NCBI RefSeq assembly: GCF_001953885.1
Contig: NZ_MQUS01000001.1
Span: 682,001-746,000, forward strand
Reading direction: 5' to 3'
DNA: 64,000 bases
Source: Streptomyces sp. IMTB 2501
Lineage (GTDB): Bacteria; Actinomycetota; Actinomycetes; Streptomycetales; Streptomycetaceae
Part shown: positions 1 to 8,385 of the stretch, piece by piece
How positions within the stretch are numbered: position 1 is the stretch's first letter
Layout of the letters: every line of letters begins with the position of its first letter
Made by a program: the position numbers and the translations under genes
The notes under the pieces: model-generated
What the model was told of the DNA's origin: nothing
Seen by the model: the letters and a program-made list of their open reading frames with translations, nothing else
Database searches by the model: none

Positions 1-365
1 ACGACATGTGCGGGGTCACCGTCAACCAGGTCTTCCCCGTGAGCGAGAAGTGGCACCCGCTGCTGCTGGAGGCGCTCAGCGGCATCCCGGACGTGCGGGC
101 CGGCGACTCCGTCTGGTGGCACTGCGACATGATCCACAGCGTGGCACCGGTGGCCGGCCAGCAAGGCTGGGGCAACGTCATGTACATCCCCGCCGCGCCC
201 TGGTGCCCGCGCAACGAGCGGTACGCGGCCTCCGTACGCGAGGCCTTCCTCACCGGGTCCAGCCCGAGCGACTTCCCCGAGGAGCACTACGAGCGTTCCA
301 GGTCCGGGCGTTTCACCGCCGGCCGGCTGGGCACCACCGGCCGCCGGGGCCTCGGACTCGGCTGA
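1..365 (+). CDS. DUF1479 (YbiU-like) protein, C-terminal part
   Basis: Open at the left window edge, so the start lies outside; the in-frame ATG at 6 is probably internal. The visible 120 residues carry a WWHCDMIHS stretch, a GWGNVMYIPAAPWCPRNERY block and a C-terminal tail rich in Arg, Thr and Gly. This pattern is that of DUF1479/YbiU proteins, which are thought to have a jelly-roll fold of the 2-oxoglutarate/Fe(II) oxygenase type. The WHCDMIH segment would supply a distal metal-binding His. The substrate is unknown. It converges on the phosphoesterase gene, with a hairpin between them. Family call by motif, function by inference. Confidence 0.75.
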   Translation, partial: DMCGVTVNQVFPVSEKWHPLLLEALSGIPDVRAGDSVWWHCDMIHSVAPVAGQQGWGNVMYIPAAPWCPRNERYAASVREAFLTGSSPSDFPEEHYERSRSGRFTAGRLGTTGRRGLGLG

Positions 366-383
366 GCGCGGCCCGCACACGAA

Positions 384-412
384 CGCGCCCCCGGTCACCG
401 ACCGGGGGCGCG
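384..412. terminator. Bidirectional terminator hairpin
   Basis: A perfect 13-bp inverted repeat (384-396 with 400-412) closes a 3-nt loop. It lies between the 3' ends of two convergent genes (365 and 429), so it can end transcription from both sides. No U-tract follows, which is usual for GC-rich actinobacterial terminators. Confidence 0.8.
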
Positions 413-428
413 CTTCATGCGGGGAAGG

Positions 429-2258
429 TCAGGCGCGCTGCCTGCGACGCATCGTCAGGTACGTGCCGGTCGCACCCGCGGCCACCAGGGCGCCCACGCC
501 GAGCCCGACCGGCAGGGCCGGGAAGCCGGAGGCGTCTGTCGCCGCGGCCGTGTCCTGCATCGCCGGACCCGGGGTGATGCTGGTGGACACCGGGGAAACG
601 TGCTGGATCGGGCCGACGTGCTTGACGGAGCCGTCGGAGTTCAGCAGCACCTGCTTGTTGTTCGGGTGCCGGAAGTCGAACATGCCCGACAGCGAGCCGG
701 CCGTCGCGTCGAAGGAGTGGTCACCGACCTGACCGGTACGCCAGTTGTCCTCGATGAACCGGGTGATCGACGCCTGGTTGGTCAGGGTGTGGTCGACCTT
801 GTTCACCTTGCTGTACGGCGAGACGACCAGCAGCGGCTGGCGGGTGCCCGGGCCACAGCGGTCCGTGTAACCACCGGACGCCTTCGGGCCCTTCTGGCAG
901 GCCGGGCTGTCGGTGGCCTTGCCGTTGGAGGCGACCGTGGAGTCCGTGGAGCCGTTCTTCGGGACGACGTAGGCGTGGTCGTACCAGCCGTCGGAGTCGT
1001 CGTAGGCGACCACGACCGCGGTGGACTTCCACTGCGGCGAGCTCTGGATCGCGTTGATCTGGTTGATCAGGAAGTGCTGCTCGTCGGTCGGGTCGGAGTA
1101 GCCCGCGTGGCCGTCCTGGTACGCACCGGCCTTGAGGAAGCTGACGGCCGGCAGCTTGCCCGCCTTGAGCGCGGCGGAGAAGTCGGTCAGGTCGTAGTTG
1201 TGGTTGGCCTGGCCGCCGTGGCCGATCTCCGAGACGGACTTCGGCGCCAGGTGGTGCGGGTTCGCCGTCGACTTGTAGTACGAGAACGGGTTGTGGTGCG
1301 GGCTGTAGTCCACCACGGACGCGCCGCCCACGTTGGTGTGCGCGGTGTCGCACTTGGCGTACGAGCCGGACGTGCCGTTCCACGCGGTCGACGGACGGAA
1401 GCCGCCCTGGAACCAGCCCCAGGAGACCTTCTTGGCGTTGAGCAGGTCACCGATGTTCTTGCCCTGCAGCGCCGCCAGCGCGTTGGTGCTGGTGTGGTCC
1501 TTGCCGGAGCAGTCGTCGAAGGCCGGATCCGGGTCGTTTATGACCGTGCCGACGCCCTTGGCGTCGGGCGACGCGATCGCGTAAGAGTCCGGCTTCGGGG
1601 TCTGCTTGCCGGTGGCCGGGTCCATCGAGATGGCGCCGTGCGTGTTGCCGGAGATCAGGTTCAGGGCGCCGGGCGTGGACGGGCCGTAGTTCGAGCTGTA
1701 GGCGCGGTCGCTCAGGGAGTAGTTCTGGGCGTAGTTCCACAGCCCGGTGACCGTGTTGCCGTCGTAGTAGTCCATCGCCAGGCCCGGCTCGCCGAACAGG
1801 CCGCCGCTGCACTTGTCGACCTCGGTGTTCTGCACGAACTGGTCGGCCTTGCCGCCGTTGTAGGCGTACTGCTCCGCACCGTAGGAGTGGTTCTGGTCGC
1901 AGGTCATCGCCTGCGAGGAGGACAGCCGCTTCGGCGCGTACTGGTTCGGGTTCTTCGTCAGCAGCCCGGCGTGCGCGAGGGTGTCGATGTCCTTCGGGGT
2001 GTTCTTCGACGCGGTGAACTTCGTGCCGTCCGTGTTGGCGGCCTTCGGGTACGTGGCGAAGTAGTGGTCGAAGGAGATGTTCTCGTCGAACAGCACGACG
2101 ACGTGCTTGATCGGCGTCGCGGTCGAGGAGTGCCCGCCGTGCGCGGCGGCGGGCGCGGCCGCCCAGCCGGGCGCGTTGCTGCCGAGCACGGTGAGCGCGG
2201 CAGCCCCCGCCAGTGCGCCCAGGCTCCGCATCGCGGCTCGTCTTCCTCTGCTTGCCAT
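429..2258 (-). CDS. Secreted alkaline phosphatase/phospholipase C-like phosphoesterase
   Basis: 609 residues. The N-terminus MASRGRRAAMRSLGALAGAA is a signal peptide. The body belongs to the phosphoesterase family of bacterial phospholipase C and acid phosphatase AcpA (PF04185): HVVVLFDENISFDHYFATYP near residue 50 holds the N-terminal metal ligands (Asp, Glu) and the His/Asp that follow, and AYDDSDGWYDH further on supplies metal-binding Asp/His residues. It should hydrolyse phosphomonoesters or phospholipid head groups outside the cell. The last 30 residues form a hydrophobic segment followed by TMRRRQRA, so the protein probably stays membrane-tethered; no LPXTG motif is visible. The start has a good RBS (GGAGGGG). 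The gene stands alone behind a 176-bp upstream region with a tandem repeat. Confidence 0.85.
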   Translation of the reverse strand: MASRGRRAAMRSLGALAGAAALTVLGSNAPGWAAAPAAAHGGHSSTATPIKHVVVLFDENISFDHYFATYPKAANTDGTKFTASKNTPKDIDTLAHAGLLTKNPNQYAPKRLSSSQAMTCDQNHSYGAEQYAYNGGKADQFVQNTEVDKCSGGLFGEPGLAMDYYDGNTVTGLWNYAQNYSLSDRAYSSNYGPSTPGALNLISGNTHGAISMDPATGKQTPKPDSYAIASPDAKGVGTVINDPDPAFDDCSGKDHTSTNALAALQGKNIGDLLNAKKVSWGWFQGGFRPSTAWNGTSGSYAKCDTAHTNVGGASVVDYSPHHNPFSYYKSTANPHHLAPKSVSEIGHGGQANHNYDLTDFSAALKAGKLPAVSFLKAGAYQDGHAGYSDPTDEQHFLINQINAIQSSPQWKSTAVVVAYDDSDGWYDHAYVVPKNGSTDSTVASNGKATDSPACQKGPKASGGYTDRCGPGTRQPLLVVSPYSKVNKVDHTLTNQASITRFIEDNWRTGQVGDHSFDATAGSLSGMFDFRHPNNKQVLLNSDGSVKHVGPIQHVSPVSTSITPGPAMQDTAAATDASGFPALPVGLGVGALVAAGATGTYLTMRRRQRA

Positions 2259-2388
2259 GGTGGTCTACCCCTCCGGACAGAACGTCTGTGCGTCGTACGA
2301 GCACGCATGCTGCACCTGCTGCGCAGCGCGTCGGCTGAGCCATGATGGCGTGTAGGTGAACACCAAGTCAGGGATCTCAGGGTAAAAC

Positions 2389-2404
2389 TTGACTGTGTGT
2401 TGAC
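2389..2404. promoter_or_regulatory. 11-bp-phased direct repeat upstream of phosphoesterase
   Basis: TTGAC occurs at 2389-2393 and again at 2400-2404, exactly one helical turn apart; on the gene's strand this reads GTCAA-N6-GTCAA. OmpR/PhoB-family regulators bind such repeats, and phosphatase genes are often under PhoP. The half sites do not match the usual GTTCA PHO box well, so PhoP control is only a guess. Confidence 0.3.
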
Positions 2405-2434
2405 CCGGCAGGCTGAAGAGTTGTCCGGACAGGT

Positions 2435-3658
2435 TCAGCCGAACAGGGCGCGCCCGTACCAGTCCGAGGCGTCCCGGACACCGGGCAGCGCGAAGAAGTA
2501 GCCGCCGCCGAACGGGCTGATGTAGTCCGTCAGCGGCTCGCCCGCCAGCCGGTGCTGCACCGTCTCGAACTGCCGCTTCAGGTCCTGCTGGTAGCAGCAG
2601 AACAACAGGCCCATGTCCAGGTTGCCGTTGGCGTCCATGCCCCGGTCGTAGTTGTACGCGCGGCGCAGCAGGCGCTGGTCGGCGGTCGCGGACGTACGCG
2701 GGTTGGCGAGCCGCATGTGCGCGTCCAGCGGGATGATGTCGCCCTTGGGGTCGTCGGCGTACTTCGGGGTGTCGTGCTCGTGTTCGCCGTCCAGCGGCGC
2801 ACCGGAGGAGCGGGCGCGGCCGAACATCCGCTCCTGCTCGCTGAGCGAGACCCGGTCCCAGAACTCCACCAGCATCCGTATCAGTCGCACGACTTGATAG
2901 CTGCCGCCGACCGCCCAGTCCGGCTCGCCCATGCCCTTGCCCACCCACACCAGACCGTCCATCTCGCGCGCGCTGGCGGTGTCCGGGTTGGCGGTGCCGT
3001 CCTTGAAGCCCAGGAGATTGCGCGGGGTGCCGGAGGGCCGGGGCGGGCTGGAGAAGCCGTCCAGCCGCCAGCGGACCTGAAGGGCGCCCCGGGTGTGCCG
3101 GGCGATGTCACGCAGCGCGTGCAGGGTGGTGTCCGGCTCGTCGGCGTGCAGCTGGAGGCTGAGGTCGCCGTGGCACCAGTCCGCCCGGAGATCGTCGTCC
3201 GGGAACTCGGGCATGGTGGTCAGCCGCCGGGGCCGCTGAGCGGCCAGCCCGAACCGGTCGTCGAACAGCGAGGCTCCGACGCCCACGGTGACGGCGAGCT
3301 GACCGGAGGGCAGCTGGTCGCCGAGGACGCCCGAGTCGCTGGGCGGGGCGGTGATGCCGACCGGGGACGGCGTCCCTCCGGAGGTGAGGAAGCGGGCCCG
3401 GTCGGTGAGCGTGCGCAGCAGCTCGGTCAGGTCCGCACGGCTCTCGGCGGTCACGTCGAGCGAGGCGAACACACTCGTGCGGCGCGGGGCCGCGATCGCC
3501 GAGGCCTGGTGGACGCCGTGGAAGGGGGCGACGGAATCCGTGCTGGTGGTGTCGGCGGCGGGGGCGGCGGCGCCCGTGGCGAGGCCGGCGCCCGCCAGGG
3601 CGGCACCGCGCAGAAAGCCGCGCCGGCCCAGGCCGTCGGAACGCTCGGAACTGCTCAC
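2435..3658 (-). CDS. efeB: Tat-exported Dyp-type peroxidase, EfeB-like
   Basis: 407 residues from a GTG at 3658. A twin-arginine signal (GRRGFLRG, residues 11-18) followed by an Ala-rich stretch sends the folded, haem-loaded enzyme out through Tat. The Dyp signature GFKDG is at 217-221 with the catalytic Asp, and the proximal haem His is expected in [11 protein letters not shown] near residue 314. EfeB proteins use peroxide to oxidise ferrous iron or porphyrins for the EfeUOB uptake system, and they also act as dye-decolourising peroxidases. The GTG start overlaps the efeO stop by four bases (GTGA), so the two are translationally coupled. No efeU permease gene is in the window. Confidence 0.9.
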   Translation of the reverse strand: MSSSERSDGLGRRGFLRGAALAGAGLATGAAAPAADTTSTDSVAPFHGVHQASAIAAPRRTSVFASLDVTAESRADLTELLRTLTDRARFLTSGGTPSPVGITAPPSDSGVLGDQLPSGQLAVTVGVGASLFDDRFGLAAQRPRRLTTMPEFPDDDLRADWCHGDLSLQLHADEPDTTLHALRDIARHTRGALQVRWRLDGFSSPPRPSGTPRNLLGFKDGTANPDTASAREMDGLVWVGKGMGEPDWAVGGSYQVVRLIRMLVEFWDRVSLSEQERMFGRARSSGAPLDGEHEHDTPKYADDPKGDIIPLDAHMRLANPRTSATADQRLLRRAYNYDRGMDANGNLDMGLLFCCYQQDLKRQFETVQHRLAGEPLTDYISPFGGGYFFALPGVRDASDWYGRALFG

Positions 3659-4863
3659 ACGGTCCTCCGCGGGTCGCACAGGGTGGCCACCGAGGCCAGC
3701 CGCTCCACCAGGTCGCCGAGCACGGAGTCGGCCTGCTCCCGCTGGGCGCGGCTCAGTGCGTCGAGCGAGGTCCAGCCGTCGCCGTGCCGGAATCCGTCGA
3801 GGGTGCGCTGCGCGCGGTCCAACTCCTTGTCCAGGCCCGGCAGATCGGCGTACCGGGTGGCGAGCAGCGGGCGCAGCCGGGACAGCACCTCGCGGGTGCC
3901 GTCCAGATTGGCGCGGGCCGTGGCGAGGTTGCTGCCGCTGCCGTGGTCGGTACGGCCGGTCAGCTCGAACTGCACGGTGTTCTCCAGGATCTCGTGCGCG
4001 CGCAGACCCAGCTGGGCGGGGTCCATACGCGTCTGCGACCAGCTGTCCCGCAGCCCGGTCACCGCCTTCACCAGCGCCGCGGCCGGGGCGCGCAGACCGG
4101 CCGCCGACTCGCCGTGCCACAGCCCGTACTCGATGCGGTGGAACCCGGCGAAGTCCTTGTCGTGCGCCCCGCCGGCCAGACCGGCGTCGGTGCCGTTGAT
4201 CGCTTTGTCCGCGTCCCCGAAGGCGTCGTACGCCGCGCCCAGCCGCTCGTACACCAGATGGGCCGGCAGCCAGGCCGAGCGGGCGGCCGCGAGGTCGCCC
4301 CGGTCGATCGCGTCCTTGAGCGCCGCCGTCAGCCGGACGACGTCGTCGAGACCGCCGCCGACCCACTTCTGGTAGGCGAGCGCGGGCGGGATCAGGTCGT
4401 GCTCCGAGACGGGCGCCGCGCCCGGGCCGCGGCTGCCGCTGGTGAGGTGCACGGTGGGCCCGGTGACGGCGTCGGCGTCGTCGGGCACGCACTTGAAGGC
4501 ATACGTTCCCTTGCCCAGCCGCACCGTCAACTGCCGTGTCGTACCGGGACCGATGCCCTCCACCTCGCCGTACACCGCCTGGCTGCCCGGGTCCTCCAGG
4601 TAGACCTCGGCGGCGCCGTCGGAGGAGTTGTGCAGGTCGAAGGTGTGCACCCCCGGCTCGGGACTGGTCCAGCCGCGGCCGCAGTGGCTCTGCGAGACGT
4701 CGATGACGATGTGCCCCGACGGGGCGCCGGCGGCCCGGCCGTGCCGCGGCCCGCCCAGCGAGTACGCCAGCAGCGTGCCCCCGAGGACCACGGCGAGGAC
4801 GACGAACACCGCGGGCGCCGTCCGGAGACGAACGGACCGCGTGCCGAGGCGAGGCAACGGCAT
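3655..4863 (-). CDS. efeO: Iron uptake component EfeO (cupredoxin + M75 imelysin-like)
   Basis: 402 residues. One N-terminal membrane segment (17-36) anchors or exports it. A cupredoxin-like domain spans about 48-145, and an all-helical M75/imelysin-like domain about 155-398 contains the HXXE metal motif (HRIE, 242-245). EfeO binds iron in the periplasm-equivalent space and hands it to a permease. The RBS is GGAAAGG. It is the first gene of a coupled pair with the Dyp peroxidase. The usual third gene, efeU, is neither upstream (a NodB deacetylase lies there) nor downstream. Confidence 0.9.
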   Translation of the reverse strand: MPLPRLGTRSVRLRTAPAVFVVLAVVLGGTLLAYSLGGPRHGRAAGAPSGHIVIDVSQSHCGRGWTSPEPGVHTFDLHNSSDGAAEVYLEDPGSQAVYGEVEGIGPGTTRQLTVRLGKGTYAFKCVPDDADAVTGPTVHLTSGSRGPGAAPVSEHDLIPPALAYQKWVGGGLDDVVRLTAALKDAIDRGDLAAARSAWLPAHLVYERLGAAYDAFGDADKAINGTDAGLAGGAHDKDFAGFHRIEYGLWHGESAAGLRAPAAALVKAVTGLRDSWSQTRMDPAQLGLRAHEILENTVQFELTGRTDHGSGSNLATARANLDGTREVLSRLRPLLATRYADLPGLDKELDRAQRTLDGFRHGDGWTSLDALSRAQREQADSVLGDLVERLASVATLCDPRRTV

Positions 4864-4944
4864 GGCGAGCCTTTCCGGAACGACGTACGCAACGGCCTCA
4901 TGGTAGGCGCCGTTCCGGATCCGAACACCCGTCCCAAGGAGACG

Positions 4945-4986
4945 ATGGCCAAGAATTCCCCCGGGGTTAACCGGCAGGTGGTCTGA
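4945..4986 (+). pseudogene. 13-codon stub with strong RBS, possible oxidoreductase N-terminus
   Basis: AAGGAG at 4936-4941 precedes ATG at 4945, and the frame MAKNSPGVNRQVV stops at 4986. NRQVV(L) is the usual opening of MDR-family NADP-dependent oxidoreductases in actinobacteria, so this may be the start of such a gene whose body was deleted. Too short for certainty. A leader peptide ending at the following hairpin is the alternative. Confidence 0.3.
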
Positions 4987-5011
4987 GGCGGGCCGCCTGA
5001 CCAGGCCCGCC
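4987..5011. terminator. Terminator hairpin
   Basis: A perfect 8-bp stem (GGCGGGCC, 4987-4994, with 5004-5011) and 9-nt loop sit 19 bp past the stop of the deacetylase gene on the minus strand and directly after the 13-codon plus-strand frame. Confidence 0.65.
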
Positions 5012-5029
5012 CACCCCTCAGGGGCCGGT

Positions 5030-5806
5030 TCAGCGGACCGGGAATCCGAAGGAGTAGCCCTGCTGCTTCAGCCACGGCAGCAGGGTGCGCAGCGCGGCCA
5101 CGGTCTGCGAGCGGTCGCCGCCCGCGTCGTGGAAGAGGATCGTCGGCCCGTTGGCCAGCTCGCGCTTGACGGTGGCGACGATGGCGGCGGTGCCCGGCCG
5201 CGAGAAGTCCTTGGAGTCCACGTTCCAGCCGAGCGGTCGCATCCCGTGCGAGGCCGCCAGCTGCCGGCTGTACGGGGTGAAGGCGCCGCCCGGAGCCCGG
5301 TAGTACATCGGCTTCACGCCACCGGACGCCTGGGTGATCTGCTGCTCGGCCTCCAGGATCTGCTGCGACTGGTAGGCCTCGGGCTTCTTGTCCATCGTGG
5401 TGTCGTGCGACACCGTGTGGTCGCACAGCCGGTGCCCGGCCGCCACCACCTGCCGGACCAGGTCGGGGTGCGCCTGGGCCTGCGGGCCGATCATGCAGAA
5501 CGTCGCCTTCACGCCGTTGGCGCGCAGGACTTGGAGCACCTGCGGGGTCCAGACCGGATTCGGACCGTCGTCGATGGTGATATTGACCGCGTGCGCGCCC
5601 CCGTCCGAGGCGTGGGCGATGTCGGCGGAGACGGGCGGCTCCTTCGGCGTGGCGGGCTGCTGTGCCGAGGTGCCCGGTGCCGCCGAACCGCCGCCGGACT
5701 GGCCGGCCTGCGCGGTCCATATCGAGGTGGCGGCCGCCACCGCAGTGACCCCGACCCCCGCCGCGACCATCCGGCCGTACCATCCCCGCCCGTTGTGCCG
5801 CGTCAT
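5030..5806 (-). CDS. Secreted polysaccharide deacetylase (NodB family)
   Basis: About 258 residues from the ATG at 5806; an in-frame ATG at 5863 would add 19 basic residues, but the shorter start gives a normal signal peptide. After a Ser/Pro/Ala linker comes the NodB domain: TIDDGP (motif 1, with the catalytic base and metal Asp), DHTVSH (motif 2, HxxxH metal ligands), RAPGGAF (motif 3) and a C-terminal FHDAGGDRSQT block. The conserved Phe of TFDDGP is replaced by Ile. It probably removes N-acetyl groups from peptidoglycan or chitin-like polymers outside the cell. A single gene, with a terminator hairpin just past its stop. Confidence 0.88.
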   Translation of the reverse strand: MTRHNGRGWYGRMVAAGVGVTAVAAATSIWTAQAGQSGGGSAAPGTSAQQPATPKEPPVSADIAHASDGGAHAVNITIDDGPNPVWTPQVLQVLRANGVKATFCMIGPQAQAHPDLVRQVVAAGHRLCDHTVSHDTTMDKKPEAYQSQQILEAEQQITQASGGVKPMYYRAPGGAFTPYSRQLAASHGMRPLGWNVDSKDFSRPGTAAIVATVKRELANGPTILFHDAGGDRSQTVAALRTLLPWLKQQGYSFGFPVR

Positions 5807-6003
5807 GTCCCGCCCCGATCTGCTTCGTGTCTGTTTGGCCCCGTGCACCCGTGTTCTGTGCACCTGTCAGGACGGTGGGGGTTGAGTGGGGGTTCAAAGG
5901 AGGATGTGGTTGTTACCGATCACGGACAATTCCAGGGCGCTTCCGCGACAGAGGACACGAAAACGCGCGGGCGGTCGGCCGGCGGAGTCGGTACGGTGCC
6001 CGG

Positions 6004-6984
6004 ATGGCCCCCTATCCGGAGCTCGAACCGTATGCGCACGGCATGCTCGACGTGGGCGACGGCAACCACGTCTACTGGGAGACCTGCGGCAATCCGGACG
6101 GCAAGCCCGCCGTCGTCCTGCACGGCGGGCCGGGATCCGGGTGCACCCCTTACCCCCGGCGTCTGTTCGACCCGGCCGCCTATCGGATCGTCCTGCTCGA
6201 CCAGCGCGGCTGCGGCCGGTCCACACCGCACGCCGGCCGCCACGACACCGACATGAGCGTCAACACCACGGCGCACCTCATGGCCGACCTGGAACTGCTG
6301 CGCCGGCACCTGGGCGTCGAACGGTGGCTGGTGTGGGGCGTGTCCTGGGGATCGGTGCTCGCGCTGCGCTACGCGCAGACCCACCCTGGCGTCGTCTCCG
6401 AGCTGGTGCTCACGGGCGTCGCCACCGGGTCGAACGCCGAAGTCGAGTTGCTGACCAGGGGACTGGGCCGGATCTTCCCGGACGCCTTCGAGCGGTTCAG
6501 GTCCGCGTTGCCGGCCGGCGAACACGACGGGAACCTCGCCGCCGCCTGCAACCGGCTGCTCGAATCACCCGACGCCGAGGTACGGGAACGGGCCGCACGG
6601 GCCTGGACCGACTGGGAGACGGCCACGATCCCGGCGCCGCCGCGCTCCGTCGCCCGCTACGAAGACCCCGTCTTCCGCATGGGCTTCGCCCGCACCGTCA
6701 CGCACTACTGGGGCAACGGCCACTTCCTGGGCGCGGGCGACGACGACGGCGTGGTCCTGCGCGACGCACACCTGCTCAAGGGCATCCCGGGCACCCTCGT
6801 CCAGGGAAGCCTCGACTTCGGCAACCTCCTCGGGATCGTCTGGCGGCTCCAACAGGCCTGGCCGGACAGTGAGTTGGTGATCGTGGGCGACAGCGGACAC
6901 AGCAGCGGGGCGCCGGGCATGGCGGAGGCGCTGGTGGCGGCCACCGACCGGTACGCGGCCGGCGCCGGTGGAAGGGCCCGATGA
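6004..6984 (+). CDS. pip: Proline iminopeptidase-like alpha/beta hydrolase
   Basis: 326 residues from the ATG at 6004; upstream in-frame residues are not hydrolase-like. HGGPGSGC near residue 41 forms the oxyanion hole. The nucleophile Ser is in GVSWGS, a variant of the usual GGSWGS. The catalytic Asp is probably in QGSLDFGN and the His in GDSGHSSG. The cytoplasmic enzyme should release N-terminal Pro (or other residues) from small peptides. The stop overlaps an ATG of the next gene (ATGA at 6981), so the two may be co-translated. Confidence 0.85.
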   Translation: MAPYPELEPYAHGMLDVGDGNHVYWETCGNPDGKPAVVLHGGPGSGCTPYPRRLFDPAAYRIVLLDQRGCGRSTPHAGRHDTDMSVNTTAHLMADLELLRRHLGVERWLVWGVSWGSVLALRYAQTHPGVVSELVLTGVATGSNAEVELLTRGLGRIFPDAFERFRSALPAGEHDGNLAAACNRLLESPDAEVRERAARAWTDWETATIPAPPRSVARYEDPVFRMGFARTVTHYWGNGHFLGAGDDDGVVLRDAHLLKGIPGTLVQGSLDFGNLLGIVWRLQQAWPDSELVIVGDSGHSSGAPGMAEALVAATDRYAAGAGGRAR

Positions 6985-7019
6985 CGCTCAGGAGCCCCGA
7001 TGACAAACAGGAGAGCCGG

Positions 7020-7655
7020 ATGACGACATCACCGCCCCGACTCCGCCCGCTGCTGGACCAGTTCGACTTCGCGTGCGAGCGGCTCCTCGGCCGGCTGGCC
7101 GGGCCCGTCATGGACAGTGGCGACGGTGCGGACACCGAGGTCGAGCCGCTGACCGATGACGAGTACCTCTGGGAGCCGGTCCCGGGCTGCTGGTCGGTGC
7201 GACGGCGCGCGGACGGGCCGGGGCCGCGGGCGGCCTTCCTGTCCGGCGGCGGCTCCTGGGGGCGGGACGCCGCACCGTACCCGCACCCGTGGCCACCGCC
7301 CGTCACGACTCTCGCCTGGCGCCTGAGTCACCTCACCGAGATGCTCTCCCTCCGCGCCGACCACACCGCGGGCAGCCGCGGGGCGACCCGGGAGGAGCAC
7401 CCCGTCAGCGGGGACGCCGCAGGTGCGATCGCGGCCTTCGTGACCGGGGCCGCCGCCTGGCGGCAGGCACTGCTGAGCGCCGGCGACACGGCGCTGGACA
7501 CCGTGGGGTACTGCACCTACCCGTACGGCAGCGACGCGGAGGAACCCTTCCTCGACATCGTGTGGTGGGTCAACCAGGAAGTGCTGCACCACGGAGCCGA
7601 GATCGCCCTGCTCCGCGACCTCTACCGGGCGAACCGAGCGAACCCGCAGACCTGA
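7020..7655 (+). CDS. DinB-superfamily protein
   Basis: 211 residues from the ATG at 7020, which has a good RBS (GGAGAG); the ATG at 6981, overlapping the previous stop, is an alternative. RLRPLLDQFDFACERLL at the start, a central WRLSHLTEML helix and a C-terminal WWVNQEVLHHGAEIALLRDLYR give the four-helix DinB pattern, with His in the middle and last helices as likely metal ligands. Actinobacterial members often use mycothiol (S-transferase or isomerase activity), but the substrate cannot be read. Probably co-transcribed with the iminopeptidase. Confidence 0.75.
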   Translation: MTTSPPRLRPLLDQFDFACERLLGRLAGPVMDSGDGADTEVEPLTDDEYLWEPVPGCWSVRRRADGPGPRAAFLSGGGSWGRDAAPYPHPWPPPVTTLAWRLSHLTEMLSLRADHTAGSRGATREEHPVSGDAAGAIAAFVTGAAAWRQALLSAGDTALDTVGYCTYPYGSDAEEPFLDIVWWVNQEVLHHGAEIALLRDLYRANRANPQT

Positions 7656-7672
7656 CGACCTGGCCCGGTCCC

Positions 7673-8272
7673 TCACTTCCCGGTCAGCGCCGCCCGTACG
7701 ATCGCCGCGGCCGCCGTGCCCGCCGTCCGCACCGGCCCGGAGCTGCGCGCGGCCCGGCCGAGCATGAAGGCGCCCTCCAGCAGAGCGATGACCGAGCCCG
7801 CCGTCTCCCGGGCGGAGGGCTCGGGGATGCCGCCCTGGGCGTAGTAGGCGGCCAGACGGTCGATCCAGCTGTCGAACACCTCCGAAGTGGCCTGCCGCAG
7901 CGTCTCGTTGGTGCTCGCCACCTCCATCGCGACCGTGGCGATGGGGCAGGGGTCGGCGAAGTCCAGCTCGGCGAGGGTGCCGGCCGCGGCGGCGAAGGCG
8001 TCCGCGGTGGCCGCCACCCGGTCCTCGTACGGCGTCATCAGCGTGGTGATGAGCTCCAGATAGACGGCGCCCGAGGTACGGATCACCTCCTCGCCCAACT
8101 GGGCCTTGCCGCCCGGAAAGAAGTGGTAGATCGAGCCGAAGGGAGCACCGGCCGCCTCGGCGATCTGCTTCATCCCGGTGCCGGTGTAGCCCGAACGCCG
8201 GAACAACTCGGTGCCGGCGTCCACGATGCGCCGGCGGGTCTCATGGGTGCTGATGGCCTTGCCGTCGCTCAC
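7673..8272 (-). CDS. TetR-family repressor
   Basis: 199 residues from the GTG at 8272, chosen because GGAGGT lies 7 nt upstream; a GTG at 8281 would leave no room for it. The N-terminal helix-turn-helix reads RRRIVDAGTELFRRSGY followed by GTGMKQIAEAAGAPFGSIYHFF. The C-terminal domain resembles the LmrA/YxaF type that binds flavonoid-like or antibiotic ligands. Divergent from the hydrolase at 8386, with a palindrome in the 113-bp gap; it likely represses that hydrolase and itself. Ligand unknown. Confidence 0.88.
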   Translation of the reverse strand: MSDGKAISTHETRRRIVDAGTELFRRSGYTGTGMKQIAEAAGAPFGSIYHFFPGGKAQLGEEVIRTSGAVYLELITTLMTPYEDRVAATADAFAAAAGTLAELDFADPCPIATVAMEVASTNETLRQATSEVFDSWIDRLAAYYAQGGIPEPSARETAGSVIALLEGAFMLGRAARSSGPVRTAGTAAAAIVRAALTGK

Positions 8273-8326
8273 GGGTGGCACCTCCGGTAAGCCGCTGTTG
8301 CCAAAGGGCGGTCGGCGCCTATTCTG

Positions 8327-8350
8327 TCACTAGAACGCTCTATCAAGTGA
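8327..8350. promoter_or_regulatory. TetR operator candidate
   Basis: A near-perfect palindrome TAGAACGCTCTA (8331-8342) is flanked by TCAC on the left and GTGA on the right. LmrA/YxaF-type repressors bind TAGA-N-TCTA sites. Its position between the repressor and hydrolase genes fits a shared operator. Confidence 0.55.
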
Positions 8351-8385
8351 CGACCTGACGGGCGACCGGGGGCGGAGGCACGGGC

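Noticed and set aside
417..2345. Long plus-strand open frame opposite the phosphoesterase gene
   Set aside because: Val/Arg/Gly-rich antisense shadow with no RBS or known motif; similar shadows oppose most genes in this GC-rich DNA.
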